Shown piece after piece: positions 1 through 8,123 of a stretch of DNA of 32,867 bases (positions are counted from its first letter, which is position 1; each line of letters starts with the position of its first letter). The notes beneath the pieces are model-generated. The model was not told the DNA's origin and made no database searches. It saw nothing but the letters and a program-made list of their open reading frames with translations. The position numbers and the translations under genes were made by a program. The stretch is from the NCBI RefSeq assembly GCF_902805925.1, contig NZ_CADCUP010000108.1, forward strand, positions 2,325-35,191. The letters run 5' to 3'. Origin of the DNA: an uncultured Nocardioides sp. (GTDB lineage Bacteria > Actinomycetota > Actinomycetes > Propionibacteriales > Nocardioidaceae).

Positions 1-1486
1 GGACGAGGACCCGGTGCAACCTCCCGTCGGTCGCGACGATGCCGAGGCGCCCGCTGGCGAGGGGAAACCGGACGTCGTTCTGCAGCAGGGGCAGGAAGGC
101 TCGCACCGAGACGTCGGGCCCGGTGAGTCCGCGGTACTCGCTGTCCGCGGAGACGACATCGACGAGGTCCACCCGGCCCTCCCGGCGGAGCTCCCCTGCG
201 AGGGTGTCGAGGTAGCCGGCGATGACGTTCTGCTCGTGCCAGTACCGGACGTAGCGCACCTGGCTCACGACGCTCGACACCACGACGAGCGCGACCGCGG
301 CCACGACCCAGGACGGGCGGACCCGGAGCAGGAGAAGCGGCTCGTCGCGTCGGGCGCTGCTCCCCGGTGCTCCGGGGAGGTGGAGGAAGGCCAGGGCCAG
401 GCACAGGGCGGCCACGCACGCCCCGTCGGTCAGGTAGCGGTACTCCAGCCCGATGATGGGGCCGTAGACCGGGGCCCTACTGGTCAACAGGAGGCCGACG
501 AGACCGACCAGGTAGCCGGCCAGGAGCACCCAGGCCCGTGTGGTGCGCCGCCTCGTGAGGAGGCCGACCGCCACGATCGACGCGATGGCGACCCAGGTGG
601 CGTGGACCATCACGGCCGGCGGGTCCGCGAAGGCGTTGGGTGGAGCGGTGGACACCCAGTCCCAGGGGCCTCCCACCAACGAGGTCGCGAAGGCGTTGAC
701 GACCATGTTCTCGGCGAGCTGGCCCAGGAGGTCCAGCCCGGCGCGCTCCACCGGTTGGGCGGCGTTGGCCCGGTAGTACAGGACGTACGTCACGAGCAGG
801 ACCGCAAGCCCGAGCACGGCCGGCCACAGCCCGAGCAGCCAGCGGGCGCGGTCCCGGATGCTCCCGTGGGCGAAGTAGACGACGGCGAGGTAGCCGAGGA
901 GCGGGAGGATCAGCAGCGCCTTGACGTAGAAGAGCAGCCCGAGCAGGACCGCCGAGAGTGTCGCCACGAGCCAGCGGGGCTCCCGCCCCCGGAGGTAGCA
1001 GACCCACGCGCCGACCGCGAGGAAGAGCGCCATCTGCATGGGCACCTGGTTCAGGGCGGCGATCCACCACATCGTGGCCGGCAGCGTGGCGCTGGAGAAC
1101 CAGTAGAGGGCGCACGGGACGAGGACGGCCCAGCGGCGGCCGAAGAGCGTGGTGAACATCCACAGGGCGGCGAGGTTCGCGAGCAGCAGCATCCCGAGCG
1201 TGATGGTCGCGGCGAGGGCCCAGTTGAGCTGGCCGGAACCCTCGACCGCCCAGGCGACGAGCCGGCCGCCGACCATGAGGTGACCGTTGAAGGGCTTGAG
1301 GAGGTCCGGCACGCCGCCGCCCTGGGAGTCGATCAGCAGCTCGAAGTCGTCGAAGTAGAACCAGCTCGGGTAGAGGGCCCAGGCACGGAACGCGGTGGCC
1401 ACCAGCACCATCACCAGACCGGCCGCGACGACCGGGTCGGCGAGCCACCGACGGCGGTCCGACGGGGCCGGGGCTGCCTCTTCCAC
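1..1486 (-). CDS. Polytopic membrane protein, GT-C glycosyltransferase-like (3' end cut by window edge)
   Basis: The minus frame stays open from a GTG at 1486 to the window edge, so at least 495 residues are present and the C-terminus is missing. After a short charged N-terminus there is a first membrane helix, then an acidic YFDDFELL motif at its outer end, then about ten more hydrophobic helices and a soluble C-terminal part. An acidic pair just after the first helix is typical of GT-C lipid-linked sugar transferases, so a role in cell-surface glycan transfer is inferred, not shown. The frame upstream of 1486 has no other good start. A GATAGT hexamer 7 nt before the GTG fits a leaderless start. 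The 509-codon plus-strand frame over the same bases is Asp/Gly/Arg/Pro-rich without hydrophobic character and is judged a shadow. Confidence 0.8.
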   Translation of the reverse strand, partial: MEEAAPAPSDRRRWLADPVVAAGLVMVLVATAFRAWALYPSWFYFDDFELLIDSQGGGVPDLLKPFNGHLMVGGRLVAWAVEGSGQLNWALAATITLGMLLLANLAALWMFTTLFGRRWAVLVPCALYWFSSATLPATMWWIAALNQVPMQMALFLAVGAWVCYLRGREPRWLVATLSAVLLGLLFYVKALLILPLLGYLAVVYFAHGSIRDRARWLLGLWPAVLGLAVLLVTYVLYYRANAAQPVERAGLDLLGQLAENMVVNAFATSLVGGPWDWVSTAPPNAFADPPAVMVHATWVAIASIVAVGLLTRRRTTRAWVLLAGYLVGLVGLLLTSRAPVYGPIIGLEYRYLTDGACVAALCLALAFLHLPGAPGSSARRDEPLLLLRVRPSWVVAAVALVVVSSVVSQVRYVRYWHEQNVIAGYLDTLAGELRREGRVDLVDVVSADSEYRGLTGPDVSVRAFLPLLQNDVRFPLASGRLGIVATDGRLHRVLV

Positions 1487-1550
1487 GGGCTGGACTATCC
1501 CACACCGGGAACGCCCGTCAGAGGTTGTCGCGCGTCCAGGTGACCGGTGA

Positions 1551-1569
1551 GTAGCAACGCTGCTACGCT
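1551..1569 (+). promoter_or_regulatory. Promoter with hairpin/operator-like inverted repeat before the DUF3068 gene
   Basis: A perfect 6-bp inverted repeat (GTAGCA, 4-nt spacer, TGCTAC, 1551-1566) overlaps a TACGCT -10 hexamer at 1564-1569. GTGACC at 1540-1545 lies 18 bp upstream and could be the -35. The start codon follows at 1602 behind a GAGGGGG ribosome site. The repeat could be an operator or chance; its position over the -10 favours a regulatory role. Confidence 0.4.
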
Positions 1570-1601
1570 CTCGCGCCGAGGGCACATCCGAGGGGGACAC
1601 C

Positions 1602-2630
1602 GTGGGTAGGAAGCTGGGCGCCGTCCTCATCGGACTGGGCGTGCTCCTCATCGTGCTGGGCCTGATGATGAAGTTCTACGCCTACGACCGGCTCGCCGTC
1701 GCGCCCCTGAACCAGAAGTCGGTCTCCTACTCCGAGGCCACCGGCGCCACCATCTTCTCCATCGCCGACCAGGCCGAGGTCACCAAGGACCTGCTGACGA
1801 CGGTCAACGTCGTCGGCGACGTCGAGGCGGGCAAGGCCGCGACCGAGGAGGCCGGTGACCAGGTCAACGTGTGGGAGAAGGTGACCTACACCGACGAGCC
1901 GACGTTCGACGTCGACTCCGGCGAGCCGCCGCTCTCGGGCAGCCACCAGCGCATCGCCTTCGACGCCCACACCGGTGTCGCGGTCGAGTGCTGCGACACC
2001 TACTTCGCCGGCGGCGCCGACCTGGAGACCAACGAGGAGGACCGCGACTACGACGTGGCCTTCGAGGGCCAGCTGGTGAAGTTCCCGTTCAACACCCAGA
2101 AGAGGTCCTACGACTACTTCGACACCACCCTCGGCGAGGGCGTCCCGATGCAGTACCAGGGCGAGGAGTCGCTCGAGGGGCTCAACACCTACATGTTCGA
2201 GTCGGTGATCCCTCCCACCGAGTACGCCACGCTCACCGCGCCGGCGAGCATCTTCGGCATCGACGAGGAGGGCGACGTCGACCTGGCGCGTGTGTACTCC
2301 AACACGCGCACGCTGTGGATCGAGCCGGAGACGGGCGTCATCATGAGGAGCCGTGAGGACGTCGACACCTTCGCCGAGTACGACGGCGAGCGCGTCGCCA
2401 CCTTGACCCAGGCGCTCAGCGAGTTCCCCGAGAGCCAGATTCGCAGGAACGTCGAGGACTACAGGTCCAAGTCGGTGCTGCTCAAGGCGGCCCGCACCTG
2501 GTTCCCGTGGGTCGGCGGGATCGTCGGCCTGCTCGCACTGCTCGCAGGTCTCCTCCTGACCGCCCGCAGCCGCGACCGGGTCGCGCCCACGCACGCGGCG
2601 ACGTCGCACCGGTCCGGCGCCACCGTCTGA
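1602..2630 (+). CDS. DUF3068 (PorA-family) membrane-anchored protein
   Basis: 342 residues from a GTG with a purine-rich ribosome site 8-14 nt upstream. A membrane helix at residues 6-22 is followed by a large acidic extracytoplasmic domain of about 270 residues, a second helix near residues 300-325 and a short basic tail. This layout, and the segment around YDRLAVAPLNQ after the first helix, match the actinobacterial DUF3068 family, in which some corynebacterial members are linked to the PorA porin. The function here is unknown; an envelope role is inferred. It is transcribed alone, divergent from the membrane protein on its left and convergent with the methyltransferase on its right. Confidence 0.85.
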   Translation: MGRKLGAVLIGLGVLLIVLGLMMKFYAYDRLAVAPLNQKSVSYSEATGATIFSIADQAEVTKDLLTTVNVVGDVEAGKAATEEAGDQVNVWEKVTYTDEPTFDVDSGEPPLSGSHQRIAFDAHTGVAVECCDTYFAGGADLETNEEDRDYDVAFEGQLVKFPFNTQKRSYDYFDTTLGEGVPMQYQGEESLEGLNTYMFESVIPPTEYATLTAPASIFGIDEEGDVDLARVYSNTRTLWIEPETGVIMRSREDVDTFAEYDGERVATLTQALSEFPESQIRRNVEDYRSKSVLLKAARTWFPWVGGIVGLLALLAGLLLTARSRDRVAPTHAATSHRSGATV

Positions 2631-2648
2631 CCCCGGCCACGCGATCGG

Positions 2649-2662
2649 GCCGGTTCGCCGGC
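2649..2662. terminator. Small GC-rich hairpin between convergent genes
   Basis: GCCGG and CCGGC pair across a TTCG tetraloop in the 60-nt gap between two convergent genes. The stem is only 5 bp and no T-run follows, so terminator function in either direction is tentative. Confidence 0.4.
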
Positions 2663-2690
2663 GACGGCGGGGCCGTCCTGCGTGCCGGCG

Positions 2691-3506
2691 TCAGGGCAGG
2701 TCGGCGACGAAGATCGCCGTACCCGGGGTCAGCAGGCCGCGCTCGCGCGACCAGCCGCCCCACACCCGGTCGTGGTCCTCGGGCCACTCGGGCTCCAGCA
2801 GCCGCCGCAGCACGAACCCCCGGTCGGCCAGCAGGGAGACCCAGTCGCCCAGCGTGCGGTGGTGCTCGACGTACGACACGCGGCCGGTGGCGTCGTCGAC
2901 CTCGACGTACGGCGTCCGGTCCCAGTAGGACTGCGACGCGGTGAGCCCCGGCCGGCCCGGGTCGTCGGGGAACATCCAGCGGGTGGGATGGGTGACCGAG
3001 AAGGCGTAGCGGCCGCCCGCCCGGAGCACGCGTGCGGTCTCGTCGAGGGCCGGACCGATCTCCGCGACGAACTGGAGGGCGCCGAAGGAGCAGAACACCA
3101 CGTCGAAGGAGTCGTCGGCGAAGGGCAGCTCGGTGGCCGTGCCGAGCACGGAGGGCACCGCGACGCCGGTCTCCTGGTCGAGCCGGCGGCTGTGCTGCAG
3201 CTGGCGGTGGGACAGGTCGAGGCCCACCGCCCGGCCGCCGCGGCTGCGCACCCACCGCGAGCACTGGCCGGCGCCGCTGCCCACCTCCAGCACGTCGCGG
3301 CCGACCAGCTCGCCCAGCGCGCCGGCCTCGACCTCGGTGAGCCCCTCCGGGCCCCAGACGAACCCGACGTCGCCGAGGAAGTCGCCGTGGGTGGCCTGGT
3401 ACTCGTCGGCGTAGCGGTCCCAGTCGGGGCCGTTGGCGCGTCGCGACTCGGTCTCGGTGACGGGACGGCGCTCGACGCGCACGGACTGGGGGAGGTGGTC
3501 CTGCAC
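2691..3506 (-). CDS. Class I SAM-dependent methyltransferase
   Basis: 271 residues from a GTG at 3506; longer in-frame starts exist but run into the divergent neighbour. The Rossmann methyltransferase motif I is LEVGSGAGQCSRWV (residues about 73-86), followed by the acidic GLDLSHRQL strand end, the FADDSFDVVFCSF motif and the LRAGGRYAFS post-motif III, giving a complete Methyltransf_11-type domain. The C-terminal third probably forms a substrate lid. The substrate is unknown. TAGCCT on the minus strand (3514-3519) sits 7 nt before the start, as in a leaderless transcript. It is divergent from the phosphotransferase gene. Confidence 0.85.
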   Translation of the reverse strand: MQDHLPQSVRVERRPVTETESRRANGPDWDRYADEYQATHGDFLGDVGFVWGPEGLTEVEAGALGELVGRDVLEVGSGAGQCSRWVRSRGGRAVGLDLSHRQLQHSRRLDQETGVAVPSVLGTATELPFADDSFDVVFCSFGALQFVAEIGPALDETARVLRAGGRYAFSVTHPTRWMFPDDPGRPGLTASQSYWDRTPYVEVDDATGRVSYVEHHRTLGDWVSLLADRGFVLRRLLEPEWPEDHDRVWGGWSRERGLLTPGTAIFVADLP

Positions 3507-3558
3507 GGGCCCGAGGCTATCGCTGCCGTCGTCGGTGTCGCGTGACAGCATCAGCCCC

Positions 3559-4500
3559 GTGCTCGACGACCCCCACCTCACCCCGCTCGCGGGCGGCTGG
3601 TCGGGGGAGACGTTCCTCGCCGACGCGGCGGGGGAGCGGTCGGTGGTGCGCATCTACGCCCGGCCCGGCGGCCGCGGGGAGCACGCGGCCGAGATCGACT
3701 CGGCGCTGCTGCGGCTGGTGCGCGGCCTCGTGCCCGTGCCGGAGGTGCTCGAGGTGCGACGCGCCCAGCCCGCGGCCGACCTGCCCGCCATGCTCGTCAC
3801 CTCCTACGTCGCCGGTGAGCGGGGCGACCTGGTCGTCCCCGGCCTCGACGGCGAGGGGCTCGGCAGGCTCGGCGGTCACCTCGGCCGGCTCGCCGCGACG
3901 CTGGCAGGCATGCCGACGCTGCGGCCGGGCACCTTCCGCGACGGCACGCTGGCCGTCCGCCCCGTCGATGTCGACCTCGGCGAGTGGGTCGAGGGACACC
4001 TGGCGCACCTCGCCCACTGGAGCCCCGAGGAGCGCACCGGTCTCCTCGAGGTCGCCGGCACCGCCCAGGACCTGCTCGACACGACCGGGCGCACCTGCCT
4101 GGTGCACAGCGACCTCAACCCCAAGAACCTCCTCGTCGACCCCGCCACCCTGACGGTGCGGGCGCTGGTCGACTGGGAGCACGCCCACAGCGGCCACCCG
4201 CACACCGACCTGGGCAACCTCCTCCGGTTCGAGCGCCGGCCCTCCTGGGTCGAGGCCGCCGTCGGGGCCTACGTCGACCGCCTGGGCGGCGAGCCCGGAC
4301 GCACCCTCGACCTCGCGCGGTCGGCCGACGTGTGGGCGCTGGTCGACCTCGCGGCCCGTCGCGGACAGCACCCCGTGGCCGACCGGGCCCACGACCTGCT
4401 CCGGGCCGTCGCGGGCGCCCGCGACGTGCACGCCGTCCCCGGCACGCGCTGGTCGCAACCACCTGCCGGGCACGATGGCGGGCATGAGCTACGTCGATGA
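3559..4500 (+). CDS. Phosphotransferase family protein (APH/ChoK fold)
   Basis: About 313 residues from a GTG at 3559; a GTG at 3535 would add eight residues. The aminoglycoside phosphotransferase fold is recognised by the catalytic loop VHSDLNPKNLLVD (about residues 182-194) with the expected HxDxxxxN spacing, followed by the metal-binding VDWEHAHSGHP segment. An N-terminal nucleotide-binding lobe with VVRIYA precedes it. Such proteins phosphorylate small alcohols, sugars, amino acids or aminoglycosides; nothing in the context identifies the substrate, and resistance should not be assumed. The last 17 nt overlap the next gene, suggesting co-transcription. Confidence 0.85.
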   Translation: MLDDPHLTPLAGGWSGETFLADAAGERSVVRIYARPGGRGEHAAEIDSALLRLVRGLVPVPEVLEVRRAQPAADLPAMLVTSYVAGERGDLVVPGLDGEGLGRLGGHLGRLAATLAGMPTLRPGTFRDGTLAVRPVDVDLGEWVEGHLAHLAHWSPEERTGLLEVAGTAQDLLDTTGRTCLVHSDLNPKNLLVDPATLTVRALVDWEHAHSGHPHTDLGNLLRFERRPSWVEAAVGAYVDRLGGEPGRTLDLARSADVWALVDLAARRGQHPVADRAHDLLRAVAGARDVHAVPGTRWSQPPAGHDGGHELRR

Positions 4501-5353
4501 CGTCCGGGGCCGTCTGGGACACGCGCTCTTCCTCCGCGTGGCGGGGCCCGACGGCGTCGAGCACCGCGACCGCATCCACGGCACGCCGGGGCCCCGCTGG
4601 TTCGAGCCGGGCAGCCCGATCACCCGCGTGCACGCCGACGCCTCGATGTTCATCGGCGGGCTGCGGGCGCTGCTCCTCCAGACGCTGCACCCGGCCGCGA
4701 TGCAGGCGGTGGCCGACCACTCCGGCTACCGCGGCGACATGTGGGGTCGGCTCGCCCGCACCAGCACCTTCCTGGCCACCACCACCTTCGGCACCGCCGC
4801 CGACGCGCAGCAGGCCGTCGAGGTCGTCAAGGCGATCCACCGGCGCGTCACCGGCGAGATGCCCGACGGGACGCCGTACGCCGCCTCCGACCCGCACCTG
4901 CTGCTCTGGGTGCACGTGGCGGAGGTCGAGAGCTTCCTGCTGGCGCACTCGACGTACGGCAGCGAGCCTCTGGACCAGGCCTGCCGCGACGAGTACGTCG
5001 CCCAGCAGGGGGAGGTCGCGCGCCGGCTCGGCGTGCCGGACCCGCCGGTCAACGAGGCCCAGCTGAACGAGGCGGTCAAGGCGTTCCGTCCCGAGCTGAG
5101 GGGCACGCCGGCGGCGCGCGAGGCCGTCGGCCACGTGCTGTTCAGGCCGCCGCTGCCGCTGCTCGCCCGCCCGCCGTACGCCGCCCTCGCCGCCGCCGCC
5201 GTGGGGCTGCTGCCCCCCTGGACCCGGCTCCCGCTGTGGCTGCCCCCGGCCGTGCCCGTGGCGGACCTCCTGGTCTCCCGGGCGCTGGGCACGGTGTCGA
5301 CCAGCGCCATCCGCTGGGCGCTGCCCTCCGACGTGCCGCAGCCCGCCGCCTGA
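4484..5353 (+). CDS. MpaB/rubber-oxygenase family (DUF2236) haem protein
   Basis: 289 residues from ATG 4484; an in-frame ATG at 4475 adds three residues. Hallmarks of the DUF2236 family are the early SPITRVHADASMFIGG segment, the LLLQTLHPAAMQAV helix carrying the likely axial histidine, the LLWVHVAEVESFL helix and a proline-rich hydrophobic C-terminal end. Relatives include latex clearing protein Lcp and fungal MpaB, haem-dependent oxygenases that cleave unsaturated chains. Most actinobacterial members have no known substrate, so only the family is claimed. The start lies inside the preceding kinase gene, so the two are probably translated from one message. Confidence 0.88.
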   Translation: MSYVDDVRGRLGHALFLRVAGPDGVEHRDRIHGTPGPRWFEPGSPITRVHADASMFIGGLRALLLQTLHPAAMQAVADHSGYRGDMWGRLARTSTFLATTTFGTAADAQQAVEVVKAIHRRVTGEMPDGTPYAASDPHLLLWVHVAEVESFLLAHSTYGSEPLDQACRDEYVAQQGEVARRLGVPDPPVNEAQLNEAVKAFRPELRGTPAAREAVGHVLFRPPLPLLARPPYAALAAAAVGLLPPWTRLPLWLPPAVPVADLLVSRALGTVSTSAIRWALPSDVPQPAA

Positions 5354-5367
5354 GCGACCGACCTCGG

Positions 5368-5398
5368 TTGGACTCGCCCACGGGCGCGCGCGTAGACT
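5368..5398 (+). promoter_or_regulatory. Predicted rpsA promoter
   Basis: TTGGAC at 5368-5373 and TAGACT at 5393-5398 are separated by 19 bp and match the primary-sigma consensus reasonably. Transcription from about 5405 gives a leader of roughly 120 nt before rpsA. Confidence 0.5.
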
Positions 5399-5507
5399 CT
5401 CACAGCGCCTGAAGGCCGCCGGTGTCCCACATGGGTGGACGCTCGCTCGCTATCCCGCTCCACGGTAGTGAAATCGGCCTGCGTGCCCGACGACTATCTG
5501 ACCATCC

Positions 5508-5519
5508 AAGGAATTCCTT
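5508..5519 (+). promoter_or_regulatory. rpsA ribosome-binding site inside a 12-nt palindrome
   Basis: AAGGAATTCCTT is a perfect 12-nt palindrome whose left half, AAGGAA, is the only Shine-Dalgarno-like sequence before ATG 5525. Pairing within or between transcripts would mask it. This decides the rpsA start at 5525 and suggests translational control, which is known for E. coli rpsA, though by a different leader structure. Confidence 0.45.
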
Positions 5520-5524
5520 CCCTT

Positions 5525-7015
5525 ATGACGAGCACCATCTCCATCCTCCCGGACTACGACGCGCCCCAGGTGGCCGTCAACGACATCGGTTCGGAAGAGG
5601 ACTTCCTCGCCGCGATCGACGCGACCATCAAGTACTTCAACGACGGCGACATCGTCGAGGGCACCATCGTGAAGGTGGACCGCGACGAGGTGCTCCTCGA
5701 CATCGGCTACAAGACCGAGGGCGTCATCCCCTCGCGTGAGCTGTCGATCAAGCACGACGTCGACCCGTCCGAGGTCGTCCAGGTCGGCGACAAGGTCGAG
5801 GCCCTGGTCCTCCAGAAGGAGGACAAGGAAGGCCGGCTCATCCTGTCCAAGAAGCGCGCCCAGTACGAGCGCGCCTGGGGCACCATCGAGCAGGTCAAGG
5901 AGGAGGACGGCGTCGTCGAGGGCACCGTCATCGAGGTCGTCAAGGGCGGCCTGATCCTCGACATCGGCCTGCGCGGCTTCCTGCCCGCCTCGCTGGTGGA
6001 GATGCGTCGGGTCCGCGACCTGCAGCCCTACGTCGGACAGACGCTCGAGGCCAAGATCATCGAGCTCGACAAGAACCGCAACAACGTGGTGCTCTCGCGC
6101 CGTGCCTGGCTCGAGCAGACCCAGTCCGAGGTCCGCCACGGCTTCCTGACCCAGCTCCAGAAGGGCCAGATCCGCAAGGGCGTCGTGTCCTCGATCGTCA
6201 ACTTCGGTGCCTTCGTGGACCTCGGTGGCGTCGACGGCCTGGTGCACGTCTCCGAGCTGTCCTGGAAGCACATCGACCACCCCTCCGAGGTCGTCACCGT
6301 CGGCGACGAGGTCACCGTGGAGGTGCTCGACGTCGACATGGACCGCGAGCGCGTCTCCCTGTCGCTCAAGGCGACGCAGGAAGACCCGTGGCAGCACTTC
6401 GCCCGCACCCACCAGATCGGCCAGATCGTGCCGGGCAAGGTCACCAAGCTGGTGCCCTTCGGCTCCTTCGTCCGCGTCGAGGAGGGCATCGAGGGCCTGG
6501 TGCACATCTCCGAGCTGGCCGAGCGCCACGTCGAGATCCCCGAGCAGGTCGTCCAGGTCAACGACGACGTCATGGTCAAGATCATCGACATCGACCTCGA
6601 GCGTCGCCGGATCTCGCTGTCGCTGAAGCAGGCCAACGAGACCACCGCCGCCTCCGACGTCGAGGAGTTCGACCCGACGCTCTACGGCATGGCCGCGACC
6701 TACGACGACCAGGGCAACTACGTCTACCCCGAGGGCTTCGACCCCGAGACCGGCGAGTGGCTCGAGGGCTACGACGAGCAGCGCGGTGTGTGGGAGGAGC
6801 AGTACGCCAAGGCCCACGCCCGCTGGGAGGCGCACGTCAAGCAGCAGGCCGAGGCCAAGGTTGCCGCGGTCGAGGCGAGCGAGGCGACGTCCTACAGCTC
6901 CGGCGGCGACGACACCGCGACCGAGGATGGCGGCGCTGCGGAGACCAGCGGCTCGCTGGCCTCCGACGAGGCGCTCCAGGCGCTCCGCGAGAAGCTCACG
7001 GGCGGCGCCAGCTGA
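5525..7015 (+). CDS. rpsA: 30S ribosomal protein S1
   Basis: 496 residues. Four S1 RNA-binding repeats run from about residue 40 to 370, each opening with a GxxVxGxV-type strand (GDIVEGTIVKV, GVVEGTVIEVV, GQIRKGVVSSI, GQIVPGKVTKL); repeats 3 and 4 carry the classical VNFGAFVDLGGVDGLVHVSEL and VPFGSFV patterns. The tail of about 125 residues is acidic and Gln/Ala/Ser-rich, as usual in actinobacterial S1. The protein binds mRNA at the small subunit and helps initiation. The ATG at 5525 is chosen because the conserved sequence begins there and AAGGAA lies upstream. A promoter at 5368-5398 and a strong hairpin at 7034-7069 frame it as a single-gene unit. Confidence 0.97.
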   Translation: MTSTISILPDYDAPQVAVNDIGSEEDFLAAIDATIKYFNDGDIVEGTIVKVDRDEVLLDIGYKTEGVIPSRELSIKHDVDPSEVVQVGDKVEALVLQKEDKEGRLILSKKRAQYERAWGTIEQVKEEDGVVEGTVIEVVKGGLILDIGLRGFLPASLVEMRRVRDLQPYVGQTLEAKIIELDKNRNNVVLSRRAWLEQTQSEVRHGFLTQLQKGQIRKGVVSSIVNFGAFVDLGGVDGLVHVSELSWKHIDHPSEVVTVGDEVTVEVLDVDMDRERVSLSLKATQEDPWQHFARTHQIGQIVPGKVTKLVPFGSFVRVEEGIEGLVHISELAERHVEIPEQVVQVNDDVMVKIIDIDLERRRISLSLKQANETTAASDVEEFDPTLYGMAATYDDQGNYVYPEGFDPETGEWLEGYDEQRGVWEEQYAKAHARWEAHVKQQAEAKVAAVEASEATSYSSGGDDTATEDGGAAETSGSLASDEALQALREKLTGGAS

Positions 7016-7033
7016 CCCGCTGAACCCTTTGGT

Positions 7034-7069
7034 CGAACGGCCCGCCGGCACCTGCCGGTGGGCCGTTCG
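7034..7069 (+). terminator. Strong hairpin terminator after rpsA
   Basis: Two 16-nt arms (7034-7049 and 7054-7069) pair over a 4-nt loop with a single G-T mismatch that is a G-U wobble in RNA. It lies 18 nt after the rpsA stop. There is no long U-tract, as is common in high-GC actinobacteria. Confidence 0.85.
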
Positions 7070-7111
7070 GCACGTCGGGCCCGTGCCGCGAGGAGCCGCC
7101 GTGCCCCGTGC

Positions 7112-7117
7112 TAGCGT
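7112..7117 (+). promoter_or_regulatory. Leaderless-type -10 element of the sulfotransferase gene
   Basis: TAGCGT ends 6 nt before the GTG at 7124, with no Shine-Dalgarno sequence between, so the transcript probably begins at the start codon. No clear -35 is visible. Confidence 0.55.
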
Positions 7118-7123
7118 CCCGGC

Positions 7124-8023
7124 GTGCCTGCCGAGAACACGCTTGTGGGGGGCGAGCCCGAGCTCGGCCGGCAGCGCTACACCTTCTCCATCGTGGGGGT
7201 GCAGAAGGCGGGGACCTCGACGCTGTCCTCGCTGCTCGACACGCACGTCAACATCGCGCGGGCGCCGCGCAAGGAGCTGCGCTACTTCGACGACGACTCC
7301 GTCGACTGGGCGCGCACCGACCACGCGTCGTACGCCGTGCCGCGCCGCCGCCGGGTGCACCGGCACCTCGGGGACGCGAGCCCCCGCTACCTCGTGTGGC
7401 CGCACGCGCTGGAGCGGATGCACGCCTACGACCCGGGCATGCGACTGATCGCGATGTTCCGCGACCCGGTGGACCGGGTGTTCTCCCACTGGGTGATGAC
7501 GAGGTCCCGCGAGGGGGAGTCGGGCCCGGACTGGCCGCAGTTCATCTCCTGGCGGCCCGAGCGGTTCCCGACGGAGATCCCCGACGAGCTGGGCGGGCCG
7601 CAGGCGCGCCGGCGGTTCCGGCTTGCGAACGGCGTGGTGCGCGGCTACTACGGCAGCCAGCTGCGCCGGGGGTTCGAGGTCTTCGGCCGCGAGCAGTGGC
7701 TGCTCATGGACTTCACCGCGTTCCTCGCCGACCACGAGGGGCACCTGGACGCCGCGACCGACCACCTCGACCTCCCGCGCTTCACCCGGCACCCGCCGCT
7801 GAAGCACCTGATGGCCGCCACCGAGGCGGTGACCGGCACGGCACCCACCGGGGAGGACCTGCGGGTGCTGGCGGACGCGCTGGCGGGCGAGGTGGCGGAG
7901 TACGCCGCCCTCTCCGGGCTGCCGGTCGACCACTGGACCACCACGCGGCTGCTCGCCGGCACCCTCGACGCCGACGAGCAGGCGCACAGGTACGCCGTCA
8001 GGGCCGGTCTCGCGCCGCGGTGA
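7124..8023 (+). CDS. Sulfotransferase family protein
   Basis: 299 residues from GTG 7124. The 5'-phosphosulfate-binding loop is VGVQKAGTSTLSSLL (about residues 24-38) and the 3'-phosphate-binding motif is FRDPVDRVFSHW (about 111-122); both are needed to bind the donor PAPS. The length fits bacterial cytosolic sulfotransferases that modify carbohydrates or small molecules. The acceptor is unknown. It is unusual to find such a gene in the rpsA-coaE interval, and an accessory insertion is possible. It stands alone behind the rpsA terminator with its own leaderless-type promoter. Confidence 0.9.
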   Translation: MPAENTLVGGEPELGRQRYTFSIVGVQKAGTSTLSSLLDTHVNIARAPRKELRYFDDDSVDWARTDHASYAVPRRRRVHRHLGDASPRYLVWPHALERMHAYDPGMRLIAMFRDPVDRVFSHWVMTRSREGESGPDWPQFISWRPERFPTEIPDELGGPQARRRFRLANGVVRGYYGSQLRRGFEVFGREQWLLMDFTAFLADHEGHLDAATDHLDLPRFTRHPPLKHLMAATEAVTGTAPTGEDLRVLADALAGEVAEYAALSGLPVDHWTTTRLLAGTLDADEQAHRYAVRAGLAPR

Positions 8024-8111
8024 GGAGGTCGCCAGAGACGCGTCCACCTCTGCTCTTCGTCCCAGAGTCGATGTCCTGAGTCACCTCACCATGAGGGACG
8101 AGACCAGCCGA

Positions 8112-8117
8112 TACGCT
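8112..8117 (+). promoter_or_regulatory. Leaderless-type -10 element of the mini-MarR/coaE operon
   Basis: TACGCT ends 6 nt before GTG 8124, with no ribosome site between. This supports GTG 8124 rather than ATG 8091 as the start. A short inverted repeat, CCTCA-cca-TGAGG at 8084-8096, lies just upstream and could be an operator. Confidence 0.5.
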
Positions 8118-8123
8118 CCGACC

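Noticed and set aside
14..1543. Long plus-strand frame of 509 codons
   Set aside because: It is rich in Asp, Glu, Gly, Arg, His and Pro without any domain pattern, and lies antisense to a frame with clear membrane helices. It is a codon-bias shadow.
3559..4500. Aminoglycoside resistance gene
   Set aside because: The APH fold is shared by many kinases of metabolism. Nothing in the sequence or neighbourhood points to resistance.
5450..8047. Minus-strand frame of 865 codons opposite rpsA and the sulfotransferase
   Set aside because: It spans two unrelated plus-strand genes and the terminator between them, and consists of Leu/Asp/Val/His-rich low-complexity sequence; a shadow.
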